Assembly (NCBI GenBank): GCA_017513005.1
Contig: JAFWDM010000036.1
Location: 1 to 42,780, forward strand
From: Lachnospiraceae bacterium
GTDB taxonomy: Bacteria > Bacillota > Clostridia > Lachnospirales > Lachnospiraceae
Direction of reading: 5' to 3'
DNA length: 42,780 nucleotides
In this document: positions 8,314-18,478 of the stretch, piece after piece
How the letters are laid out: every line of letters starts with the position of its first letter
How positions within the stretch are numbered: position 1 is the first letter of the stretch
Position numbers and translations under genes: made by a program
Notes under the pieces: generated by a model
Database searches by the model: none
The model's input: only the letters and a program-made list of their open reading frames with translations
What the model was told of the DNA's origin: nothing

Positions 8314-9180
8314 TCACGCATTTTTCTGCAGCCGCCATACCGTATAAAAGCCGGCGGCGGCCAGGACGAAAAAGGCCGCTGTCCAGGCCGGCGTGCAGAT
8401 GGCCTGATACCGGTCTGTCCTCTGCAGGAGCAGGATACAGAGATTACAGGCACCGTGCAGTCCCCACGGGACTGAAAATCTCCCGGTGTACCCGTATGCC
8501 ACGGCAAATACGAGTCCCATGACGAAAGCGTAGATTCCCTGAAGTACTGCTCCGTGGTAAAGGCCGAAAAGAGCGGCGGAAATCATGACAGCCGTCCACT
8601 CGTCCCGCATGTCGGTTCCGGCAGCCTGCGTGCCGAAGGCCTCATCACTTCGCCTGCGGGTCAGTACTTCCTTCATCCGCGAAAACAGGATCCCGCGAAA
8701 CAGGATCTCTTCTATGAAAGGCATGTAGATTCCGTAAACAAGGGCGGCGAGCACAAAACCTGCGGTACCGGGAAGAGCTGCTGCAAGTCCGGATGACACA
8801 CCCGAATGCCCGGAAACCAGGGAAACCAGGAAATTGATTCCCAGAGAGAGACAGATGACTGCAACGAAAAGGACAGAGAGCGCGCCGGTCGGCAGATCTG
8901 CGGCAGGGATCCTGTGCCGCCTGCACCAAGCAAGGGATCTGCCTGCCTCTCTGCGGACGCAAAGACACCCTGCGCCTGCCGGAATGATCAGACACAGATA
9001 AGACCATACCCCGAGGATCGAATAGGACTCCGCGGCGGCGATCCCTGCCGGGACCTGCCTGCCGGGGCTATAGGACCAGACCGTCTCCATCAGGATCCCG
9101 GTGATCATATTCACGATCATATACTGAAACAGAGGACCGCAGATATAGAGGATCCCGTCCGCATCCGGATGATTTTTCAT
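8314..9180 (-). CDS. CPBP-family intramembrane metalloprotease
   Basis: 288 residues with about seven to eight membrane helices. The catalytic motifs of the CPBP (Abi/Rce1-like) family are present: EEILFRG near residue 160, FGLYHG near 205, and GLHGACN near 245. These Glu and His residues bind the metal within the membrane. The substrates are unknown; relatives process CAAX proteins, bacteriocin immunity factors or anti-sigma factors. Its position beside a sigma/anti-sigma pair is suggestive but not evidence of a link. The ribosome binding site before the ATG is weak. Confidence 0.87.
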   Translation of the reverse strand: MKNHPDADGILYICGPLFQYMIVNMITGILMETVWSYSPGRQVPAGIAAAESYSILGVWSYLCLIIPAGAGCLCVRREAGRSLAWCRRHRIPAADLPTGALSVLFVAVICLSLGINFLVSLVSGHSGVSSGLAAALPGTAGFVLAALVYGIYMPFIEEILFRGILFSRMKEVLTRRRSDEAFGTQAAGTDMRDEWTAVMISAALFGLYHGAVLQGIYAFVMGLVFAVAYGYTGRFSVPWGLHGACNLCILLLQRTDRYQAICTPAWTAAFFVLAAAGFYTVWRLQKNA

Positions 9181-9254
9181 ATTATTTCATGGCACTGCCT
9201 GTGCCTGTTCTCAAAGTTCTGGCATGTTGAAAGCGGAGAGTCTTTACCAATGAG

Positions 9255-9290
9255 ATAAAACGCCCCGGTACATCAGAAAATGTACCGGGG
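9255..9290 (-). terminator. Terminator of the acyl-CoA dehydrogenase gene
   Basis: A perfect 11-bp stem, CCCCGGTACAT (9263-9273) with its complement at 9280-9290, is followed on the minus strand by CGTTTTATC. It sits about 65 bp after the dehydrogenase stop. Confidence 0.85.
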
Positions 9291-9355
9291 CTCTCTTCCG
9301 CAGCAGATCCCGGAACCGGGAAGTATGCGGTCAGTTGACGAAAATGCCGGGCGGA

Positions 9356-10495
9356 TTATCTGAGGATAGCGCCGCCGATGACCATCATCTGAACTTCAGA
9401 GGTGCCTTCGTAGATCTCAGTGATCTTGGCATCACGCATCATGCGCTCGATCGGATAGTCGCGGGTGTAGCCATAGCCGCCGTACAGCTGCAGGCAGCGG
9501 CGAGTGACATCACTTGCGTTGGAAGCTGCTACGAGCTTAGCCTCTGCAGCCAGGATGGTGTAGGGCTTGCCTTCATCGACAGCGTTGGCTGCCTGATAGA
9601 CCAGAAGCCTTGCAGCATCGGTCTGGGCCTGCATCTTGGCCAGCTCGAACTGGGTGTTCTGGAACTTCGCGATGGGCTTGCCGAACTGCACACGCTGTTT
9701 GACATATTCCTTTGTGATATCGAGAGCGCCCTCAGCGATGCCCAGAGCCTGTGCCGCGATACCGATACGGCCGCCGTCCAGAGTCTGCATGGCGATCTTG
9801 AAGCCCTTGCCGACCTCGCCCAGCAGGTTCTCCTTCGGAACCTTGACGTTCTCGAATACCAGCTCGCAGGTGCTGGATCCGCGGATACCCATCTTCTGCT
9901 CGTGCTTGCCGATGGAGAAGCCTTCCATGCCCTTTTCCATGATCAGGCAGGAAATGCCCTTCGTGCCCTGGGTCTTGTCGGTCATACCGAAGACAATGAA
10001 AATGTCCGCATAACCTGCGTTGGTGATGAAGATCTTGGAGCCGTTGACCAGATAATAGTCGCCCTTGTCTTCAAAAACAGTCTTCTGACCTGCAGCGTCT
10101 GTACCGGCATTGGGCTCGGTCAGACCGAAAGCGCCCAGCTTCTTGCCGGAGCAAAGGTCAGGGAGATATTTCTTCTTCTGTTCTTCTGTGCCGAAGTGAT
10201 AAATAGGCCATGTGCCAAGGGAGGTGTGAGCGGAAAGCGTAACGCCTGTGGAAGCACAAACCTTGGAGATCTCCTCAACGCACTGTGCATAGGACAGCTC
10301 GTCAAGACCTGCTCCGCCGTACTCTTCCGGGAAAGGAATGCCCAGAAGGCCCATCTCAGCCATTACCGGGATATTCTCTTCGGGGAATCTCTCCTGCTCA
10401 TCGAGCTCTGCTGCGATGGGCTGGCAGGAATTCTGTGCAAAATCACGATACATGTCGATCATGTCCTGATGGACTTCATCATTAAAGAAATTCAT
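9356..10495 (-). CDS. bcd: Short-chain (butyryl-type) acyl-CoA dehydrogenase
   Basis: 379 residues, the standard length. FAD and substrate motifs are present: FGLTEPNAGTDA near residues 122-133, GIRGSSTCELVFENV, LQLYGGYGYTRDYPIERMMR, and YEGTSE with the catalytic base Glu363. The enzyme converts butyryl-CoA to crotonyl-CoA, or the reverse with an electron-transfer flavoprotein. The sequence type matches the Bcd of butyrate producers, but crt, hbd, thl and etfAB are not adjacent, so it is monocistronic between its own promoter and terminator. The ATG follows AAGGAGG by seven bases. The exact acyl chain length is inferred from the family. Confidence 0.9.
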   Translation of the reverse strand: MNFFNDEVHQDMIDMYRDFAQNSCQPIAAELDEQERFPEENIPVMAEMGLLGIPFPEEYGGAGLDELSYAQCVEEISKVCASTGVTLSAHTSLGTWPIYHFGTEEQKKKYLPDLCSGKKLGAFGLTEPNAGTDAAGQKTVFEDKGDYYLVNGSKIFITNAGYADIFIVFGMTDKTQGTKGISCLIMEKGMEGFSIGKHEQKMGIRGSSTCELVFENVKVPKENLLGEVGKGFKIAMQTLDGGRIGIAAQALGIAEGALDITKEYVKQRVQFGKPIAKFQNTQFELAKMQAQTDAARLLVYQAANAVDEGKPYTILAAEAKLVAASNASDVTRRCLQLYGGYGYTRDYPIERMMRDAKITEIYEGTSEVQMMVIGGAILR

Positions 10496-10580
10496 AAAAC
10501 AACCTCCTTATGGGACACAATAAAAACCATATGCTGTTTCTTTTGTATGTGCAGACTGGTCTTCTGCACATATCGTTAAG

Positions 10581-10609
10581 ATTATACCATACCACCTATG
10601 CTTTTTCTA
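10581..10609 (-). promoter_or_regulatory. Promoter of the acyl-CoA dehydrogenase gene
   Basis: On the minus strand the -10 is a perfect TATAAT (10586-10581) preceded by TATGG, an extended -10. The -35 candidate TAGAAA lies 17 bp upstream. A second candidate, TTGACT with TATAGA at 17 bp, lies slightly further upstream. Confidence 0.65.
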
Positions 10610-10666
10610 TAATAGTTTTGCCCATTGAAGTCAAATAATTGTTAAAAAGTTGTAAAAAATGTCCGA

Positions 10667-13600
10667 TCAGGCATGTCCCTCCCGGCACAGATCGAGCAGG
10701 ATCTCCCTTCCGAATGCCGTAGAATAGATGATCCGCTCTGTCACCGCAAGCCCGAAGCCCTTTTCCAGGGCCTCCGCATAGAGCGCCAGCTGAGTGCCGT
10801 AGCGGTCGCGCAGTTCCTGTTCTGTCTCCACGCGGTCTGTCTTGTAATCCACCAGTACGATCCTGTCCCCCTCCAGGAAAAAGGCGTCTATGATCCCCTG
10901 AACGGTCACTGTTTCGCTGTGCGGAAATCCTTCCGAGAGCCGGTCGGCGGGACAGCCCAGTACAAAAGGCTGCTCACGAAAGAGCTCTCCTCTCTTCTCT
11001 GCCGCCGCCATGCGCGCCGCCAGAGGCGACTGCAAAAAGGTCTGCAGACTGCGGAGACTGACCAGTCCGGCATCCTCCTTAGTGATCCTGCCGGTCTGTA
11101 TGACCGTGTGGATCCACTCTTTCAGGGCAGACATGGGATCTTTCATGGCCCCGCCGTAAGCATTGCCGTGCACAGAGGCGCTATCTTCTTTTGTTCCTTC
11201 TTCTGTTCCTTCTTCTGCTCCTTCCTCTGTCCCGCCGGGATCCATCCCCGGTGCGCGGCCGGAAAGTTCCTCCAGCCGGCTGTAATCCATCAGTTCGAGG
11301 ATCCGGTGAAATGCCGTTCCCCTGCGGGCTCCGTCCGCCGTGATGTCTTCCTGCCGGATAAAGGCAGGGATATAGGGGACAGGTACCTTTTCCGGGAAAA
11401 GCTCCACAGCTGTCTCCGCGCCGTCTTCCAGCTGATCCGGCGCAGCTTCCTGCATGGCTCTGTGTTTGAGCTCCGAAACAGATGTCTGGGCATAGAGGCC
11501 CCGCAGTTCCTCATGCGGATAGGCGCGGAAAAAACTGTCCGCAAGCTTCTGCGCTGCCCCGGGGTCCGGCTGGCCGGCGAGTGACCGCCCTTCCAGGCCT
11601 TTCAGCCTCTCCTCCAGGCGGGAAAGGTCCATCTGTTCGGAGACCGCATGCATCGTCAGGTCCTCCCGGCTGAACTGCCTGATCGTCACAGGCATGGAGG
11701 GCTGGGCAAAGAAGGCCTCACAGATCAGTTCCGCAAAACTCGAAGCCTCACATATCAAAGAGGCGGACAGTTTTCTGCAGGTGCCGGGCTTGTCCGTTTT
11801 CTCCTGCTGGAGAAAACCGGCCATTTTTGTCCGCCATGTTTCAAATCTTGCGGGAAAGTCTTTTGCCGCGGCGGTCATGATCAGTTTTTCCTTCGCACGG
11901 GTCAGCGCGACGTAGAGGACACGGAGTTCCTCTCCCATACAGTCCCGCCTGATCTTTTCCGCGATCTCCTCCCGCCGCAGGGTCGTGGCGCGAACCCTGG
12001 AAACCGGGTCGTAATAGTGGATCCCGACGCCCCAGTCACTGTCAAACAGCATCGGGCCCGATGCGTCGTGACGCCGGAAGGAAAAGGCGCCGGAAAGACC
12101 CGCGACAAAGCATACCGGAAACTCCAGGCCCTTGCTCTTGTGGATCGTCATGATCCGGACGACGTCTGCGTTCTCATCCAGTATATTCGCCTCACCCAGA
12201 TCGATCTCCTGCTTTTTCAACCCGTCTATATAGCGGAGGAACTGGAAGAGTCCTGTGTAATCCGTTCTGGTAAAGGCTTCCGCCTGCGTGCACAGGATAC
12301 GGAGATTGGCGATCCGCTGGGATCCCGCGGGAAGCGCGGCACAGTAGTCGACGTAGCCGCTCTCCTCCATAAGGGCTGTGATGATCCCGGAGACGGTCGT
12401 GTACTGAGCCCGCAGGCGCCAGTGCTGCAGCATATCGAGAAAATCCCGGCATTTTGTGCCAAGAGCAGGCGGGATCACCGTTTCCGCCGCGGCGCAGAGT
12501 GCATCATAGAGCATTCCGTCCCTTTTCGTGAGACGGATCGCAGCGATCTCATCCGGGGTGAAATTTCCGAAAAATCCCCGCATGGCCCCGTACAGGGGAA
12601 TATCCTGCCGGGGGTTGTCGAGCACCCGCAGCATCTGCAGGATCACACGGATCTCCTCCGCCGCAAAATAGCCTGTCCGGGATTCCGCGTAGGCAGGGAT
12701 CCCCTCTCTGGCAAAAACCGCCCGCAGGTCTTCGTTCCATCCTGCTGCGGTCCGCAAAAGGACAACGATATCCCCATAGCGCACAGGGCGCATCTCATTG
12801 GTATCCTCGTCCTGTACAGGCAGCTTTCCGACCATTTGACGGATCCTGTTCGCGATCAGGAGCGCCTCCTTCTGGCGGTCTGTAAATGCCCCGATCTCCT
12901 CAGACAAAACCGCGATCCCATCCTCTGCTTCGTCCCCGGCGCCGTCCGCATCTTCAGGCTGCCCGGCCGGTGTCCCGTCTGTTTCGGGCGCACCTGTGCT
13001 CAGCAGAAGAAGCTCCGCCGTGTACACCGACGCCTGCGCCGGGTCGTGGGACGGAGGCTCCTCTCCCTGATAAGAGTCCTGGGACTCGCGATCCTCTCCC
13101 TCATAAGGTTCGTGGGATGAACGATCCTCTTCCTGAAAAACAGCGCCGTTTTTCAGGGACACTCTCTGACTGTATTCGACGCCCCCGATCTCCCTGCGCA
13201 TGATCCGCAGAAACAGGGCGTTCACATAGTCCAGCACCTGTGCCCGGCTGCGGAAATTCCGGTCCAGTTCGATCAGCTCCCGTTCCGGATCCCCCTCCCT
13301 GTAGGTGCCGTATTTTTCCATAAAGATCTCCGGACGTGCGAGACGGAACCGGTAGATACTTTGTTTGATATCTCCCACCATGAAACGATTGTTCCGGCCA
13401 TCATCCTCTCCGGAAATGATCTGCAGCAAAAGCTCCTGAACTTCGTTGCTGTCCTGGTATTCGTCGATCAGAATCTCCGCGTAGTGGCTGCGCAGGTCTT
13501 TTGCGGCGCGCCGGGGTACATAGCTGCCATCCTCCTGTCTTTTAGCCAGGATGTCCAGGGCAAAGTGCTCGAGGTCCACGAAATCGATCAGGTGACGGTC

Positions 13601-14707
13601 TTTTTTGACTTCCGAAAACCGGTTCAGAAAATCCACAGCGAGGGCGGACAGGGTCTGTACCGGCTCTCTGGCGGCTGCCATAGAGGCCAGGATCATCTCT
13701 GTGCTCTGGTCGCCGATCGCTGTCCGCATCTTCTGGATCCTGTCCTTTTGTGCGTCCCGCATGGATTTTACGGCGTTTTTCAGATCCTGCTCTATGTATT
13801 CATATTTTTTTCCGCGGATCGCGGGATAACGGGAAAACGGTCGAGAGAGGGCGCGGCGGACCGCCTCCCACAGGCTGCGCAGATCTGCAGTCCCGTTTTT
13901 TTCATCCCGGCAGAGAGTCCGCAGATGGCCGAACAGCCCCTCCCGTTCTTCCTGCAGAAAGGCCAGTACCGGGTCAGGGCCTCCCGGTTCTCTGCATATG
14001 GCTTCCATAGCCTCATACTGACTGTCAGCTTCCAGCAGCATGTCCACTGTGCGCAGGATGAGAGAATGCATCCAGGGAGCGGCAAACAGCGCTTCTTCAT
14101 CCGGAATATCGTAATCACCGGCCCTGTCCATGAGCCATGCCGCAGGAGACGGATGGCTTCCTGCCCTGCTGCACAGCTCCCGGATCAGGTCTTCCAGCTG
14201 CCTGTCATCCGTTCCGGAGCAGAAATACTCCACGCACCGCAGAAACGCCTGGTCCTTCTCCGCGTATTTTTCTTCCAGAAAATCCTTCATGACATCGGCG
14301 GCGATCAGGTCGCTCTCCGTCGGATCGATCTGACGAAATCCAGGATCCAGGTCGATGTCGCTGAAATAATTGCGCAGAAGAAAAGTAAAAAAACTGTCCA
14401 TCGTCGTGATCCTGGCATTGTGGAGCAGCACCCCCTGCGCCTGCAGATGCTTATTGGAGGGATCTTCGGCGAGGCGGGCGGAAAAGGCCTGTGAGATGCG
14501 TTCACGCATCTGGGCTGCCGCCGCCCTGGTATATGTGACGACAAGCAGTCTGTCTATATCCAGAGGTTCTTCCCCCTCACTGCACAGGCGTACGATCCGT
14601 TCGACCAGGACGGCTGTCTTGCCGCTTCCCGCCGCCGCAGATACCAGTATGTTGTGGTCCCTTGCATCAAGCACTTTCTGCTGCTCAGGGGTAAAATGGA
14701 TCGCCAT
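10667..14707 (-). CDS. addA: ATP-dependent helicase/nuclease subunit A (AddA)
   Basis: 1346 residues, somewhat longer than the usual 1200-1250. It is a UvrD-type superfamily 1 helicase with a RecB-like nuclease domain. Walker A is AAAGSGKT at residues 24-31. Motif II, DEYQDS, is near 415, motif VI, VALTRAK, is near 932, and the nuclease motif VDYKTD is near 1287. With AddB it resects double-strand breaks to a Chi-like site for RecA loading. The extra length comes from acidic low-complexity inserts: three 11-residue units near residues 520-560, and an Glu/Gly-rich run near 1160-1180. It follows addB by 76 bp. Confidence 0.96.
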   Translation of the reverse strand: MAIHFTPEQQKVLDARDHNILVSAAAGSGKTAVLVERIVRLCSEGEEPLDIDRLLVVTYTRAAAAQMRERISQAFSARLAEDPSNKHLQAQGVLLHNARITTMDSFFTFLLRNYFSDIDLDPGFRQIDPTESDLIAADVMKDFLEEKYAEKDQAFLRCVEYFCSGTDDRQLEDLIRELCSRAGSHPSPAAWLMDRAGDYDIPDEEALFAAPWMHSLILRTVDMLLEADSQYEAMEAICREPGGPDPVLAFLQEEREGLFGHLRTLCRDEKNGTADLRSLWEAVRRALSRPFSRYPAIRGKKYEYIEQDLKNAVKSMRDAQKDRIQKMRTAIGDQSTEMILASMAAAREPVQTLSALAVDFLNRFSEVKKDRHLIDFVDLEHFALDILAKRQEDGSYVPRRAAKDLRSHYAEILIDEYQDSNEVQELLLQIISGEDDGRNNRFMVGDIKQSIYRFRLARPEIFMEKYGTYREGDPERELIELDRNFRSRAQVLDYVNALFLRIMRREIGGVEYSQRVSLKNGAVFQEEDRSSHEPYEGEDRESQDSYQGEEPPSHDPAQASVYTAELLLLSTGAPETDGTPAGQPEDADGAGDEAEDGIAVLSEEIGAFTDRQKEALLIANRIRQMVGKLPVQDEDTNEMRPVRYGDIVVLLRTAAGWNEDLRAVFAREGIPAYAESRTGYFAAEEIRVILQMLRVLDNPRQDIPLYGAMRGFFGNFTPDEIAAIRLTKRDGMLYDALCAAAETVIPPALGTKCRDFLDMLQHWRLRAQYTTVSGIITALMEESGYVDYCAALPAGSQRIANLRILCTQAEAFTRTDYTGLFQFLRYIDGLKKQEIDLGEANILDENADVVRIMTIHKSKGLEFPVCFVAGLSGAFSFRRHDASGPMLFDSDWGVGIHYYDPVSRVRATTLRREEIAEKIRRDCMGEELRVLYVALTRAKEKLIMTAAAKDFPARFETWRTKMAGFLQQEKTDKPGTCRKLSASLICEASSFAELICEAFFAQPSMPVTIRQFSREDLTMHAVSEQMDLSRLEERLKGLEGRSLAGQPDPGAAQKLADSFFRAYPHEELRGLYAQTSVSELKHRAMQEAAPDQLEDGAETAVELFPEKVPVPYIPAFIRQEDITADGARRGTAFHRILELMDYSRLEELSGRAPGMDPGGTEEGAEEGTEEGTKEDSASVHGNAYGGAMKDPMSALKEWIHTVIQTGRITKEDAGLVSLRSLQTFLQSPLAARMAAAEKRGELFREQPFVLGCPADRLSEGFPHSETVTVQGIIDAFFLEGDRIVLVDYKTDRVETEQELRDRYGTQLALYAEALEKGFGLAVTERIIYSTAFGREILLDLCREGHA
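11192..11227. repeat. 12-bp minisatellite inside addA
   Basis: Three consecutive 12-bp units (TGTTCCTTCTTC twice, then TGCTCCTTCCTC) encode an acidic EEGT/EEGA run on the minus strand. The frame is preserved. The run lies in a linker before the nuclease domain. Confidence 0.8.
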
Positions 14708-14783
14708 GAAGAGTTGGTCCTTTCGTCGAATTCAGTACTTTTCGCGGAGGATAAACAGGATAATAAACAGGTTCCCGGCAGGA

Positions 14784-17700
14784 TCAGTCCCGGCGCCTCA
14801 CGTATCCGGGTATCCGGAGGTCAAAACCACAGGCGTCCTTAAAAGGACAGTAATCACAGGCATTGCGCCCGGTACCGATCTGCGCAGGGGCAGCTGTGAT
14901 CTCTCCGTCCAGAATCTGATTTGCCACACGGCAGACTGCTTCTCTTGCCGCGCCGGCGAGTTCCTGGTACTGTGCCGGATCAAGCAGGCGTGACCCTGCC
15001 GCATACCCGCCTGCTTTTTTTCTTTTGACCGGGATCACATCGGACTGCTCTTCGAAAAACCGGTCAAGATGGGCAATACTTTCCTCGTCCAGAAGGCAGA
15101 GTCCTGTCGGTCTTAGCTGCCTCCGGACAGCAGCAGTCAGTTCGTCTTCCTCCTGCGGAGAAAGTCTGTCAGTTACCGGAGCCGCCTCTATAACAGGTTC
15201 AAAAATCCTGTAAAAAAGCATGGCGGAAGGAATGATCCCGGCCTGTGTTCCCTGGAGATCGGTTCCGGAATCTTCCGCAGCGGGCAGACCGCCTTCTGCA
15301 GACCGCGTCGTCAAGGAAACGGCTTCTGCAGGCGAGCCTGCCGGAAGCCCTTTTCCTGAAAAGGCTGCCGCTCCGCCCCTTTTCGCAGCGATCATGTCCA
15401 GCCGCGCAGGTCCCGCTTCTCTGAGTGCCTCCATATAGGTGATCAGCTGCAGCTGCAGGCCGCGCCGGATCAGATCGATATCCAGTTCTTTTTTTCCCGT
15501 CTTGTAATCGGTCAGCCGGATGAAGCGGCGTTCCTTCTCTGCATACATATCGAACCTGTCGATCTTTCCCACCAGGTACAGGTTCCTGCCCTTTTCAAGA
15601 TCATATCGGATAGCGGGCAGATGCCCTCGCTCCGGGCCGAAATCCCCGAACTGGAGCTCGGCAGCGACCGGCATCAGGTCTCCCTGCCGGATCTGGTACT
15701 GCAGTGTGTCAACAGTGCGAAGCAGGCTCTTCTCAAAGCGGGCCAGGCGGCTTTCATCCCTGGCGCTCTTGTACAGCAGCAGATTTCTGTACTGTGCCGC
15801 CTCCTCGCGCAGGGCCTTATGTGCAAACCTGCGGGCATCCTCCGCTGAAAAATCCTTCCAGGATATGGACGCCTCCTGGAGCAGAAGATCGAACTTCTGC
15901 AGAGCGGCATGCAGAAGACTTCCGCTGTCCGCGTAGGCAAATTCATAGGTCTCCCGCTCTTTCAGACGCAGACCGTACTGCAGGTGCTGACAGAGCAGGC
16001 ATTTTGCAGCGGTCTCCATGCGGCTGATCCCGCCGGTGATCGTCTTCCCGTATACGGCAAGAGCAGTCTCCGGGCTGAGGATCTGCGGCCGGTAGCGGTA
16101 TAGGGCGGCTTTCCGGAGAGTCTCTGCAGCCTGACGTATAGAAGGATCTGCCGCTTCTACCTCAAGGCTTGTGAAGAAGCCGTAAAGAAGAGTGAAGTCA
16201 CGATAAAAGGCGGGATCCGGAGCCGGTGCAAAACCGCCGCCTGTCTCTGCAAACACCCGCAGCCGGTCTGCCAGGAGCCGCATCCCGTCCGCTCTTCCGA
16301 AGATCCGTCCTGCGGGCGGTTCTGCCTCCGGAAACGTCGCTTTCAGCTGCGGAAACAGACTCCGGAGCATGGCGATCAGATAGGACGGGCGCAGACTTTT
16401 TCCTTCCTGAGAAGTCTTTGCAAAGGATACCGTAAGTGTATCGGAAGGTTTCGTCATATTCAGATACAGATACAGGCGCTGCGTAAACATCTGCTGCCTG
16501 GGCGTGGGAGCAAGAGCTGCGCCGCCGGCAGCGAGAAATTCGCGATCCATATCAGAGAGGATCCCGCCCCGGGAAGCGCTGCGCGGAATATTTCCATCAT
16601 TTGCTCCCGCAAAAAACAGGTGTCTGACCTGCGTCAGGCGGGTACGCTCCATATCTCCCACCAGTACCCTGTCTACTCTCTGCGGTAACGTTCCCAGCCT
16701 GATCTGGGTAAAACCGGCTTCCAGAAGCTCCAGGTAATCCCGGGCCCCCATCCGCTCCTCTCCCGCCAGATCATAAATACGGTCCAGCAGGTCGATGACA
16801 GCCCGGTAGATCTGGCTGTACTGTTTCTGGCGCACGACGTCCCCGCCGGCGTCAAACTGATCTGCAAGCGAATCCATGCGGCCCTGGGCCCCGCAGCTCT
16901 CCAGAAAAGCATACAGTTCCCGCGTCCGCACTGCAGCTGTCCTGGCCCGCCTGGGGAGATCATCTCCCGAATCCCCAAGGCCTGTCACAGGCTGTATCTC
17001 ACGCAGAAATTTGATGCGGGCCTCTTCGCAGTCCGCATCAAAGGGGGCTGCCCATTTTTTCCTCCCCCGGATCCCGCGGGCAATACAATAGTTTTCCAGG
17101 ATGTCTGTCTCCTGCAGGGTCAGCCTGCTCAGGCCGCTGCGCAGATAACGAAAAACAGAGGCATAGGAGAAATTCTCTGAAGAGATCTGCAGGACGCTTC
17201 GGATCCCCTCGATGAGGATATTGTGAAACACGGCGCTGGTCCGGTCGATATAGACAGGTACTTCATAGCGCGACGCCTCCGCTTCGATCAGATCGCCGTA
17301 AGCTGCAAGATCCGCTGTGATGATCGCAAAATCCCGCCAGGCACAGCCCGTCTGTGCGATCATACGGTGGATCTGTGAAAAGATCTGCCGGACTTCCTCC
17401 TGGGGTGTCGTGGCGGCGAAGAGCCGCAGGACAGACCCGGTCTCCCCTGTCTTCTTTTCCGAAAACGGGACCAGGGGATAGCGGAACAGATGCCGCTCCA
17501 GATGCGAGAGGACCCTGTTTTGACCATAGCGGGGCAGAACCGCCGGAGACACCAGGACCGAAGCCCCCGGCAGGTAGATGTCTTTACCCCTTTTCAGCTT
17601 CTCCCCGGAAGCCAGACGTATGATATCAAATACTGTCCGCCGGCTCAGATAAAAAAGCGCCTCCTGGTCTCCCGGCAGGCCGCCGACAGCAACCTCCTGC

Positions 17701-18440
17701 ATATCCGGTCCACTGTCAAACCCTGCAGTCAGGGAAAAAACCACTTCCTTTGCGCAGCGGATGAGTTCGATCAATACGCGGTACTGAACCGTGGAAAAAC
17801 CGGTAAATCCGTCAAAAATGACCACGCTTCCCCGGAGGCTTTCCGCTTTCGGAATGGCTTTTGCCAGCAGGTCCATAGTCTGCTCGGAGGTGATATAGCG
17901 GTCGGTCTCGGCCTCACGAAAGCCTCTCAGGAGGACCTTCATATCCAGAAGCCTGGCCTGCAGGGCCCGTTGACCGCACGATCCCGCGTAGTCTGCCATC
18001 TGTCCGATCTGCGCCTCATCGATCCCATACTGCATGAATTCGGACAGGACAGATTTGATCTCATCGATCATGCCGGTACGCCGGATCCCGCGGTGAAGTA
18101 CCTGCAGGTCCTTTTCACAGCCGGCAGCGACACGGCGGAGAAGCAGGCTCTTGCCGATGTCATCGAGCACCGTGCGCCTGTCCGCCCCTGTTTCCTCAAA
18201 AACGCGGTAGGCAAGCCGCCCGAAGCTCAGCACATCGATGTTCATCAGAACCCGGGCAGGATGGTCCTGTACGAGTTCCCGCTGGGTCTGCATCGAATAT
18301 TGCTCCGGTACGACAAGAATATATTTTGTCCTGTCATTTCCGCCGCAGGCCAGCGAGGCCTGCGCCTTCCCGATCAGGATCTCCCTGAGCCTTTGGCTCT
18401 TTCCGGATCCGGAAGGTCCGAAACAGAATGAATAGCTCAC
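14784..18440 (-). CDS. addB: ATP-dependent helicase/nuclease subunit B (AddB)
   Basis: 1218 residues. The N-terminal P-loop is GPSGSGKS at residues 8-15. The C-terminal nuclease carries DYKTGKKELD near 980. The iron-sulphur cluster cysteines are one at about 812 (AAKCLLC) and three in CDYCPFKDAC near 1195. AddB partners AddA in break resection and probably scans for the Chi-like sequence. The start codon is GTG, chosen because GGAGG lies seven bases upstream. A low-complexity Gly/Ala insert of about 50 residues lies near 1030-1080. Gene order addB-addA is the usual one. Confidence 0.95.
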   Translation of the reverse strand: MSYSFCFGPSGSGKSQRLREILIGKAQASLACGGNDRTKYILVVPEQYSMQTQRELVQDHPARVLMNIDVLSFGRLAYRVFEETGADRRTVLDDIGKSLLLRRVAAGCEKDLQVLHRGIRRTGMIDEIKSVLSEFMQYGIDEAQIGQMADYAGSCGQRALQARLLDMKVLLRGFREAETDRYITSEQTMDLLAKAIPKAESLRGSVVIFDGFTGFSTVQYRVLIELIRCAKEVVFSLTAGFDSGPDMQEVAVGGLPGDQEALFYLSRRTVFDIIRLASGEKLKRGKDIYLPGASVLVSPAVLPRYGQNRVLSHLERHLFRYPLVPFSEKKTGETGSVLRLFAATTPQEEVRQIFSQIHRMIAQTGCAWRDFAIITADLAAYGDLIEAEASRYEVPVYIDRTSAVFHNILIEGIRSVLQISSENFSYASVFRYLRSGLSRLTLQETDILENYCIARGIRGRKKWAAPFDADCEEARIKFLREIQPVTGLGDSGDDLPRRARTAAVRTRELYAFLESCGAQGRMDSLADQFDAGGDVVRQKQYSQIYRAVIDLLDRIYDLAGEERMGARDYLELLEAGFTQIRLGTLPQRVDRVLVGDMERTRLTQVRHLFFAGANDGNIPRSASRGGILSDMDREFLAAGGAALAPTPRQQMFTQRLYLYLNMTKPSDTLTVSFAKTSQEGKSLRPSYLIAMLRSLFPQLKATFPEAEPPAGRIFGRADGMRLLADRLRVFAETGGGFAPAPDPAFYRDFTLLYGFFTSLEVEAADPSIRQAAETLRKAALYRYRPQILSPETALAVYGKTITGGISRMETAAKCLLCQHLQYGLRLKERETYEFAYADSGSLLHAALQKFDLLLQEASISWKDFSAEDARRFAHKALREEAAQYRNLLLYKSARDESRLARFEKSLLRTVDTLQYQIRQGDLMPVAAELQFGDFGPERGHLPAIRYDLEKGRNLYLVGKIDRFDMYAEKERRFIRLTDYKTGKKELDIDLIRRGLQLQLITYMEALREAGPARLDMIAAKRGGAAAFSGKGLPAGSPAEAVSLTTRSAEGGLPAAEDSGTDLQGTQAGIIPSAMLFYRIFEPVIEAAPVTDRLSPQEEDELTAAVRRQLRPTGLCLLDEESIAHLDRFFEEQSDVIPVKRKKAGGYAAGSRLLDPAQYQELAGAAREAVCRVANQILDGEITAAPAQIGTGRNACDYCPFKDACGFDLRIPGYVRRRD

Positions 18441-18478
18441 GCTTTTCCTCCACGTTTTCCTATGTGAACCCGCCGTGA

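Noticed and set aside
9335-10579. Plus-strand open frame of 414 codons
   Set aside because: It is antisense to the clear acyl-CoA dehydrogenase gene and has no family features.
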